A stretch of DNA of 64,000 nt from the NCBI GenBank assembly GCA_030066735.1, contig JASJBB010000005.1:43740-107739 (forward strand), in the 5' to 3' direction. The DNA is from Woeseiaceae bacterium (GTDB taxonomy: Bacteria; Pseudomonadota; Gammaproteobacteria; Steroidobacterales; Woeseiaceae). Position 1 is the stretch's first letter, and each line of letters opens with the position of its first letter. The translations under genes and the position numbers were made by a program. The notes under the pieces were generated by a model. It did not search any database and was not told where the DNA came from. It saw only the letters and a list, made by a program, of their open reading frames with translations. Positions 58,334 to 64,000 of the stretch are shown one piece after another.

Positions 58334-58609
58334 TCAGTTATTCACGGCCTCTTCGATGTCTTCCTTGACCTCCTCGGCGTGCTCCTTGACGATCTCGCCG
58401 ACTTCCTCCGCCTTGTCCATTGCGTCGTGGTACGCCTCACCGAGCTCGTCCGTGCCCTCTTCGACGGCATCGCCGACCGCGTCGGCGACGTCCCCAACCT
58501 CCCTGGCGACGTCTTCCATCTCGTCTGCAATTCGATCCATCTTGGAGTCTTTCGATTCGCCGCTGCATCCCGCCAGGACCAGCGCAAACAGAACCAGTAC
58601 AAATCTCAT
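58334..58609 (-). CDS. small acidic helical lipoprotein
   Basis: A 91-residue lipoprotein with signal VLVLFALVLAGCSGE (lipobox LAGC). The mature part is almost wholly a charged amphipathic helix with heptad-like Ala/Val spacing: MDRIADEMEDVAREVGDVADAVGDAVEEG. Such proteins may form coiled coils at the outer membrane. No family is recognised. GGAGAAATGTC precedes the ATG. It is 41 bases upstream of plsB on the same strand. Confidence 0.75.
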   Translation of the reverse strand: MRFVLVLFALVLAGCSGESKDSKMDRIADEMEDVAREVGDVADAVGDAVEEGTDELGEAYHDAMDKAEEVGEIVKEHAEEVKEDIEEAVNN

Positions 58610-58633
58610 GACATTTCTCCAGTGATGTCTTGT

Positions 58634-59134
58634 TCAGGCGTTTATCTTTTCAATAAATCTGCGCAAATGATAGTTGATCTCGTCAATGTTTTCGGTCAGG
58701 CGATGGTCGCCGTCGAGCACGTGCAGTTCGGCATTACAGGCCTGCGCAAAACGAATGCTGTTTTCAACCGGCACGACGTCGTCGCGCCAGCCGTGCACGA
58801 TCGCGATCGGCATGTCCGGCGGCGCGGGCGTCAGCTCCTCGTAGCCCGGCATGAAGTACGCCGGCGCCAGCACAAACAGACCGGCGGCGCCCAGCGCCCC
58901 GGCTCCAGCAGTCGCCACGTGGCCACCCATGCTCGAGCCGACGAGGACCAGCTTGCCGTCGATGCCGCTGCTCTCGGCAATCAGTTTGTCGACTCGGTCG
59001 GTCGGATCGGCCATGCCCTGGTAATCGATGCTGTCGGCCTCACAACCCATGCCGCGCACCAGGTCCGCCATCGCCCGGATCTTGGTACCCCAGGGACCGC
59101 TTTCCTGGCCGTGCGAAAAAATCACCGTGGTCAT
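58634..59134 (-). CDS. small alpha/beta-hydrolase
   Basis: A 166-residue compact serine hydrolase: FSHGQESGPWGTKI opens it, LVLVGSSMGGHVATAGAG holds the nucleophile (GSSMGG), GWRDDVVPVENS the acid, and LDGDHRLTEN the His. It resembles YqiA/RBBP9-like or short carboxylesterase-type hydrolases lacking a lid. Substrate unknown. Its ATG overlaps the stop of the double DsbA-like gene by four bases. Confidence 0.85.
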   Translation of the reverse strand: MTTVIFSHGQESGPWGTKIRAMADLVRGMGCEADSIDYQGMADPTDRVDKLIAESSGIDGKLVLVGSSMGGHVATAGAGALGAAGLFVLAPAYFMPGYEELTPAPPDMPIAIVHGWRDDVVPVENSIRFAQACNAELHVLDGDHRLTENIDEINYHLRRFIEKINA

Positions 59135-60465
59135 ACCAGTATTCCTTCTCCTGAATCACAAAGCTCCTCGAGGTGGCGCTCCAGCAACCAGAGGCGGTCC
59201 TGGCCCCAGGTCGTGAAGTCGCCATGCCGCAAGGTCGGCACGCCCCAGCAACCGGCATCGAACATCGCCGCGCGATTGTCCTCGACTTTCTCCCGCCAGC
59301 CCTCGTCCTCCATGGCGGCCAGTACTTCCGGCCAGAACAGGCCGCAACGAGCCGTGACCTTGCGCATGCCTTCGTCGGTGGCGACGTCAATCCCGCGCGC
59401 CCAGATCGCCTCGCCGGCATGCAGCAGAAAGTCGCGCTCGCGTCTCTCCTGTTGCGCGTAGTAATAGACGGCCAGGCAGCGTTCGACGCCGGCGCCCACC
59501 GGATCGGCGAACTTCCCGTACGGGACACCGAGACGGCGCGCTTCGCGTGCCGTGTCGAATACTATGTACGAGAGCTTCGCTCGCGGGACCTGCATGCCTC
59601 GCATGACCATCGGCAACACCGGCCTGACCTCGAGCCGCAGCCCGAACGCATCGGCAATGCCGAATACCCGGGACAACGCGAGGTAAGAGTACGGGCTGCG
59701 AAACGAGTAGAACAACTCCAGCGCCGGCAGGTCTGCCGCCGCACCGGGCGGCCTCACCGGTAGCGACACCTGCATCGCCTGTCGAATGGACGCCAGCTTC
59801 GCGCCCTGCCTGTCCGGTCGCCGCGTGCCCAGTTCATCGAGCCGGTCGACGAGGTACGGCAGCCGGTCGACGCCCCAATACCATTCGCCTGCGTAGTGCA
59901 GCATCGCCGAGTTGTAGTGGCCGAGGTCAACCAGGCGCTGCTGGTTGGCCGCAAGCAACGCGCGACCATCGCCGCCGGGCGCCCCGATGCGGCGCTCGAC
60001 ACCGGCTGTATCGCCACGCCAGTAGGCCGTTATCGCCTCGAGAAACTCGCTGTCGAATTCGGGCGAGTCGCTGACTGCGGCAAGGCTGTCGATCAGCGCC
60101 CGCCGGTGTTCGACCGGCGGCGCCGCGCCCTTGTCGAGAAACGGGATGCCCAGCTCCGCCGCGACGCGAGCGCAGTCTTCATCGGCATACAGCGCGAGCA
60201 ACTCAGTTTCGGGCCGGAAAGCCTCGTCATTGCAGGACTGCGTCAGGTAGTAACGCAGCTCGATGTCGAAGGCTGCCGCCAGGTCGGGCAGGTAATGAAC
60301 CAGCAGGTAGGACCAGGGGTCGTCCAGTTCCAGGAATGCCGAGATGACGTGTCCGGAGCCACCCAGTTTGCGACGCGTCTCCGCGATCGACCGCTTGGCG
60401 TTTTGCGTGCGCTCGCTGACCAGCGCGCCGATCAGCTTCGAGCGCAACTTGCTACGAATACTCAC
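59131..60465 (-). CDS. protein with two tandem DsbA-like (HCCA-isomerase-type) thioredoxin domains
   Basis: A 444-residue protein with two thioredoxin-like domains. The first covers about 40-205 (VISAFLELDDPWSYLLVHYL), the second about 235-435 (LELFYSFRSPYSYLALSRVF, GCWGVPTLRHGDFTTWGQDR). The FYSFRSPYSYLA signature fits the DsbA/2-hydroxychromene-2-carboxylate isomerase family, which uses Ser and glutathione rather than CxxC. No CxxC is present. The reaction may be a glutathione-dependent isomerisation or reduction; not shown. It is coupled by ATGA overlaps to both neighbours. Confidence 0.8.
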   Translation of the reverse strand: MSIRSKLRSKLIGALVSERTQNAKRSIAETRRKLGGSGHVISAFLELDDPWSYLLVHYLPDLAAAFDIELRYYLTQSCNDEAFRPETELLALYADEDCARVAAELGIPFLDKGAAPPVEHRRALIDSLAAVSDSPEFDSEFLEAITAYWRGDTAGVERRIGAPGGDGRALLAANQQRLVDLGHYNSAMLHYAGEWYWGVDRLPYLVDRLDELGTRRPDRQGAKLASIRQAMQVSLPVRPPGAAADLPALELFYSFRSPYSYLALSRVFGIADAFGLRLEVRPVLPMVMRGMQVPRAKLSYIVFDTAREARRLGVPYGKFADPVGAGVERCLAVYYYAQQERRERDFLLHAGEAIWARGIDVATDEGMRKVTARCGLFWPEVLAAMEDEGWREKVEDNRAAMFDAGCWGVPTLRHGDFTTWGQDRLWLLERHLEELCDSGEGILV

Positions 60466-60821
60466 TCTTCATCCCAGGCCAGTGCCGGTTTCCACAGCAG
60501 CTCGTCAAGGTCAGGCTGCCACCGATACTTCTGCATGTCGACCCGGCCCGAGAGAACGGCGACATTCTCTTCCAGCAGGCGCTTGCGCTGTTCCCGGTAA
60601 CCGCGGCTGCCCTTGGGGAACGCGATTCGGCCGGATGCCTGCAATACCCGGTGCCATGGCACGTCGTGTCCTGCCGGCAAGTTCCTGAGCGCGTAGCCGA
60701 CCTGCCGCGCCCCGCGCGGGATGCCCGCGATCTCGGCGACCTGGCCGTAGCTCGCTACCGTTCCCTCCGGAATATCGCGGATCGTCTCCCAGATGCGATG
60801 CATGCGCGCGCTGCGATCCAT
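60462..60821 (-). CDS. alkyltransferase-like (ATL) DNA-base-flipping protein
   Basis: A 119-residue MGMT-fold protein without the methyl-accepting Cys: the PCHR motif is PWHR (DVPWHRVLQASG), as in ATL proteins. GTVASYGQVAEIAGIPRGARQVGYAL is the DNA-binding helix-turn-helix with the Arg finger. ATLs bind O6-alkylguanine and flag it for nucleotide excision repair. The start ATG 60821 was chosen over the track start at 60983, whose extra 54 residues overlap the upstream GTPase in a shadow frame. One base separates it from the GTPase stop. Confidence 0.9.
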   Translation of the reverse strand: MDRSARMHRIWETIRDIPEGTVASYGQVAEIAGIPRGARQVGYALRNLPAGHDVPWHRVLQASGRIAFPKGSRGYREQRKRLLEENVAVLSGRVDMQKYRWQPDLDELLWKPALAWDEE

Positions 60822-60822
60822 G

Positions 60823-62187
60823 TCAGCCGAGTCCCAGCCGCGCCTGGATCTCGCGCTTGGCGTCGGCCAACACGCTGTCGCGATCAAGGCTGTCGAGAAT
60901 CTGCTTGACGACGTGTTTGGGACCGCCGTCGCCCCAGGACTTGCCCTGGCCGAGGTATTTCGCAGCGACCTGACCCACGACATAGGTGCTGTAGTACGCG
61001 ATGGCGCCCTGCGCGCCCGCTGTAACGATCGTCGAGAGCCCCGCCGTACCGACCTTGAGCGCGCTGGACACGAAATGCAGGGCCCAGACCGTCCCCATCA
61101 GGGCCGCCGCCTCAACGGCGATGACTTTGACGAGCGAACCGGCTTCTTTCTGGCTCAGCGGCAGGTCGTAGACCTTTGACAGGTGCACGACCATCCCGAC
61201 GTCGATAAATGCGGCGGCGAACAGGTCGGCGACCGGTATCGGGTTGAAGGCGACGGCAATTCCCTTGCCGACACAATAGGTGCGGACCAGTTTCTCGCCG
61301 ATCTCGCGCCGCGCCGCGAGAATTCGCTTGCCAACCTGGTCCGAAAGGTCGGCGGCGAACAGGCTGGCATTGAGGGCCGCCAGCGTCTTGCCTTCGGCTT
61401 CGAGGATATCCCACAACTTGAGGCGCAGTTCGGCGACATCCGGTGCGCGTTGCCGCGTGTGCTCGGTTTCGTTGCCGTCGGCGTCGATGTCGATGACGAC
61501 CTGTGGCCGCGGCTGCCCGGCCGCCGCGATGACGTGGGCCGGGTCGACGAGTCCTGCAGTCTTGTCGCGAATCGAGCCGAGCAGCGCATCGCGCTCGTCG
61601 CCCGTAAAGAGGTCGCTCTTGTTGAGTACGACGAGGACGGGTCTGCCTTGCGCCAAAAGCGTACGCAACGATTGCAATTCCGTATCGGTGATGTCGCCGT
61701 CCAGCACGAACATCACGAGGTCCGAGCGGCCGGCCACTTCTTTCGCCATGGCCTCGCGATCTTCACCGCCGGCTTCGTCGAGGCCCGGCGTATCGATCAG
61801 GAACACGCCGCCGGCACGCACTTCGTTCCACGGCTGCATCGCAGAGCGCCGGGTCTCGCCGTGCAGGGGGCTTACCGAAAACACCTCTTCACCAATCAGG
61901 GCGTTGAGCAGCGACGACTTACCGGTACTGACACGGCCGAACGCCGCGAGGTGCAGGTGCCCGTTCTCCAGCTTGTCGAGCATGGCTTCGACGGACTCGT
62001 AGTCGTGCGCCAACGAGTCACGAACACCCTCGGGGAGGCGCCCGTCGTTGACCAGCTCTCGAAGGCTCTCGCGTGCGAGTTCGAGATGCCCCGACCCGTC
62101 ATCGGGCCCGGCGTCAGCCTGCGTCCGGCTCTTTTTCTTCCAGGGCCATCCTGGCAACGCGGCGAACGCCCGCTTCAATATGCTCAC
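60823..62187 (-). CDS. membrane-associated GTPase with DUF697-like C-terminus (second of pair)
   Basis: A 454-residue Era/TrmE-like GTPase: P-loop FGRVSTGKSSLLNALIG, Walker B DTPGLDEAGG, and NKSD. The C-terminal about 150 residues carry hydrophobic helices (GIAVAFNPIPVADLFAAAFID, IVTAGAQGAIAYYSTYVVG) like the DUF697/YcjF-type domain. It may regulate membrane processes. GTG 62187 has GGAAGG upstream, giving a 74-base overlap with the preceding GTPase gene; the track start 62316 is in a shadow of it. The two GTPases are homologous in layout and probably act together. Confidence 0.85.
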   Translation of the reverse strand: MSILKRAFAALPGWPWKKKSRTQADAGPDDGSGHLELARESLRELVNDGRLPEGVRDSLAHDYESVEAMLDKLENGHLHLAAFGRVSTGKSSLLNALIGEEVFSVSPLHGETRRSAMQPWNEVRAGGVFLIDTPGLDEAGGEDREAMAKEVAGRSDLVMFVLDGDITDTELQSLRTLLAQGRPVLVVLNKSDLFTGDERDALLGSIRDKTAGLVDPAHVIAAAGQPRPQVVIDIDADGNETEHTRQRAPDVAELRLKLWDILEAEGKTLAALNASLFAADLSDQVGKRILAARREIGEKLVRTYCVGKGIAVAFNPIPVADLFAAAFIDVGMVVHLSKVYDLPLSQKEAGSLVKVIAVEAAALMGTVWALHFVSSALKVGTAGLSTIVTAGAQGAIAYYSTYVVGQVAAKYLGQGKSWGDGGPKHVVKQILDSLDRDSVLADAKREIQARLGLG

Positions 62188-63610
62188 TGATGCCTTCCTC
62201 GAATTCCCTGGCCGCTTCCTCGGGCAGGAGTTTGCCGTGTTTCGACAACGTCTGGACGAGACTCCTTCCCAGCGCGTCGAAAATGAGCCCATAGGCGACC
62301 GCGTGCACAAGACCACCGGCGACGGTGCCGACGCCCGGGAAAGCCTTGAGGCCGTTGCCAGCCACGGCCAGTGACAGCGGCAATGCGCGCCCCACCCTGC
62401 TCTGGCTCAGGTTCAGAAACTCCTCGATGTCGAGGTCGCGCGGCGCGGCACCGTAGAGGCCGCAAAGCTCCTGCGTCATGGCCGTGCCGATATAACCCTG
62501 GATCAGCACGTCGGTTCCCGGACTGACGGCCGCGAGCGATCCGATCACCGCCTTGCGCGTGGCACTGCGAATGATCTGCTCGGACCGCTGCGCGCGGTAC
62601 TGGGCCTCGGCCTCGGCGAGCTTCCCGGCTGCGAGGCGGAACACGGCACGATCGCGGCGGCGGTCGATGTCCTCGGGATCTTCCAGCAGGCGGTTGATCG
62701 CCACGACCAGAACCCCGATGTCGGCGGGACGCTGGCGCCGGACCGACGACTCGCGGCCGCCGCCAGCGCGTTCCACGACGTCTATCTCGCCGCCGGCCGA
62801 GACCGCCACGACCCGGTCGCGCTCGATAGCGCCGCCGGCCGAACCCAGGTGCTCGAGCAACCGTTGCAGCAACGCCGCCTGGTCTTCGTGACTGTAACGA
62901 TCCGCTTTGTTCATCACGATGATGACGGGCTTGCCAAGCGCCGACAGGTCGGCCACGGCGGCGGACTCCCGGCGCGTGAGGTCGCCGTCGCAGACGAACA
63001 GGACCACGTGCGCGCGCTGCGCCTCGCTCATCGCCATCTCGTCGAGACCCTCCTCGTGGCCGCCCGTGCCGGGTACGTCCGTCAACAGGATCTCGTGGCC
63101 GTCGTCGTCGCGCCAGCGGTAGTGCGTGATCTCCGTCGTCGAACCACCCAGCACGTCGACGCCGACGTTGGCTTCCGGCACGAGCGCCTTGATCAACGAG
63201 CTCTTGCCGCTGCTGATTTCACCGAAGAAACACAGGTGTATGCTGCCGGCGGCGCGGCGCGCGGCCAGTTCCTGCAACTCGGCCTGGGCCGCCGTGACGT
63301 CGATACCGGCTTTCTCGGCCTCGGCAAGCCGCTCACGGATATCGGCTGCCGACAGTGGCTGCACATCGGGCCGGTGCGCATCGGGGATCTTGCGCCGGAC
63401 GACAAGCCGCCAGATCAGCCAGGCCGCCGCCAGAACCAGCGCCACCATGGCAGCGACATAGCCGACCAGCAGCCACCGCGGTCCTTCGAGCAACCGGTCC
63501 CAGACGTTGAGCGCCGACTCTGTGACAAACAACAACGCCGCGATCGCAATAACGAACAGCAGCGCGATGACCGCGGCAATGCCAATCCGAATAACTCGGT
63601 CGAGTTTCAT
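62114..63610 (-). CDS. membrane-anchored GTPase with DUF697-like C-terminus (first of pair)
   Basis: A 498-residue protein. Two N-terminal membrane helices (VIALLFVIAIAALLFV, LLVGYVAAMVALVLAAAWLIW) precede a dynamin-like/Era GTPase: P-loop FFGEISSGKSSLIKALV, TDVPGTGG, and NKAD. The tail (GSLAAVSPGTDVLIQGYIG, GLKAFPGVGTVAGGLVHAVAYG) is DUF697-like. It overlaps the next GTPase gene by 74 bases. Function is unknown; paired GTPases of this type suggest hetero-oligomers at the membrane. A conserved-loop hairpin lies just upstream of its start. Confidence 0.85.
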   Translation of the reverse strand: MKLDRVIRIGIAAVIALLFVIAIAALLFVTESALNVWDRLLEGPRWLLVGYVAAMVALVLAAAWLIWRLVVRRKIPDAHRPDVQPLSAADIRERLAEAEKAGIDVTAAQAELQELAARRAAGSIHLCFFGEISSGKSSLIKALVPEANVGVDVLGGSTTEITHYRWRDDDGHEILLTDVPGTGGHEEGLDEMAMSEAQRAHVVLFVCDGDLTRRESAAVADLSALGKPVIIVMNKADRYSHEDQAALLQRLLEHLGSAGGAIERDRVVAVSAGGEIDVVERAGGGRESSVRRQRPADIGVLVVAINRLLEDPEDIDRRRDRAVFRLAAGKLAEAEAQYRAQRSEQIIRSATRKAVIGSLAAVSPGTDVLIQGYIGTAMTQELCGLYGAAPRDLDIEEFLNLSQSRVGRALPLSLAVAGNGLKAFPGVGTVAGGLVHAVAYGLIFDALGRSLVQTLSKHGKLLPEEAAREFEEGISEHIEAGVRRVARMALEEKEPDAG

Positions 63611-63619
63611 ACCTGACCA

Positions 63620-63708
63620 GTATGCCCCGATTCGGGACGTTTCTCACCGGCAGTAAAGCGCAGCGCAGCGAGCCATGAAGGTGAGGAACGTCCCGGGTCG
63701 GGGCATAC
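63620..63708 (+). repeat. conserved-loop/variable-stem hairpin element, copy D
   Basis: Arms 63620-63648 and 63680-63708 pair over 29 positions; three positions are G-T wobbles on the plus strand and the rest Watson-Crick. The 31-base loop contains GTAAAGCGCAGC-GCA-GCGAGCCATGA and equals that of copy B except for one base. It lies between the start of the membrane GTPase gene and the stop of the DUF885 gene, two bases after the latter. The stem is the longest of the four. Confidence 0.92.
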
Positions 63709-63710
63709 GG

Positions 63711-64000
63711 TTATAGCTGTGATTCGACCCAGTCGTCGATCTTGGCCTCGAGCATCGACAGGGGCATCGGCCCGTCCATCAGGATCTGCGTGTGGAAATC
63801 CTTCACGTCGAAGCGGTCGCCCAGGCGCGCCTCCGCGTTATTGCGGATTTCGCGGATCTTGAGCTGGCCGATCTTGTAAGCCAGCGCCTGTCCCGGGATG
63901 GCCATGAAGCGCTCGGCCTCGGACACCGCGCGGGCCTCCTTGACCGGTGAATTCGCGTACATGTAGTCGAGCACATCCTGGCGCGTCCATTCCTTGGCAT
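63711..64000 (-). CDS. DUF885 peptidase-like protein, C-terminal fragment (runs off window)
   Basis: The frame is open to the window edge; the visible 96 residues are the C-terminus of a DUF885 protein: RFMAIPGQALAYKIGQLKI, NAEARLGDRFDVKDFHTQIL and PLSMLEAKIDDWVES are highly typical. DUF885 proteins are usually exported, about 600 residues and predicted metallopeptidases. The rest of the gene, including any zinc motif and signal peptide, lies beyond 64000. Confidence 0.9.
   Translation of the reverse strand, partial: AKEWTRQDVLDYMYANSPVKEARAVSEAERFMAIPGQALAYKIGQLKIREIRNNAEARLGDRFDVKDFHTQILMDGPMPLSMLEAKIDDWVESQL

Noticed and set aside
56535-58625. 696-residue plus-strand ORF opposite plsB
   Set aside because: Shadow frame opposite plsB; no start context or recognisable domain.

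Overview
The window is a compact, GC-rich bacterial chromosome segment. Housekeeping neighbourhoods (dusB-fis-purH-purD, aroQ-accB-accC-prmA, trxA-rho divergent from rhlB, plsB, groES-groEL, msrP-msrQ) point to a gammaproteobacterium, probably a marine heterotroph. I cannot fix the family from sequence alone. Coding density is high and many genes are coupled by 4-base ATGA/GTGA/TTGA overlaps. I see no tRNA, rRNA, CRISPR array, phage or insertion sequence.

Layout. 1-5.2 kb: msrA (cut by the window edge), folE, an M49-like peptidase lipoprotein, murI, an SRPBCC/GyrI-like protein and a small hypothetical. 5.4-8.9 kb: a 1050-residue isoleucyl-tRNA synthetase preceded by a complete, recognisable T-box tRNA-sensing leader; this is the most surprising item in the window. 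9-18.1 kb: a cyclic-di-GMP block of two overlapping degenerate GGDEF/EAL proteins, a beta-propeller GGDEF sensor with a perfect CRP-type palindrome upstream, and a subtilase ending in eight YLWTDG repeats. 18.2-21.7 kb: an epoxide-hydrolase-like gene whose first codons also form a strong intrinsic terminator, a small membrane protein, msrPQ and a small heat-shock protein. 21.8-27.4 kb: an acyl-CoA synthetase/amino-acid dehydrogenase operon and a TonB-dependent receptor. 27.5-29.6 kb: groES-groEL with a perfect CIRCE operator. 29.7-39.5 kb: dsbD (duplicated N-terminal domain), a TlpA-like thioredoxin, aroQ-accB-accC-prmA, a very acidic zinc-ribbon/DUF3426 protein, dusB and fis. 39.5-44.5 kb: purH, purD, moeA and an ornithine-cyclodeaminase-like gene. 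44.7-49.7 kb: an octaheme OTR-type cytochrome lipoprotein, an M1 aminopeptidase lipoprotein and small genes. 49.7-55.8 kb: rho, trxA, rhlB, a YrfG-like phosphatase, cysQ, a DUF465 protein and trhO. 55.8-64 kb: plsB, a small lipoprotein, an alpha/beta hydrolase, a double DsbA-like protein, an alkyltransferase-like protein, two DUF697-type GTPases and the end of a DUF885 peptidase-like gene.

Two dispersed hairpin families sit at gene ends. The first (four copies) has a nearly invariant ~31-base loop inside long stems whose sequence differs completely between copies. The second (four copies) is a 15-17 base GC palindrome next to terminators or between genes. Several products serve envelope redox and repair: MsrA, MsrPQ with MoeA for its cofactor, DsbD/TlpA and the multiheme cytochrome. 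The calls are by reading motifs and context; no database search was possible.
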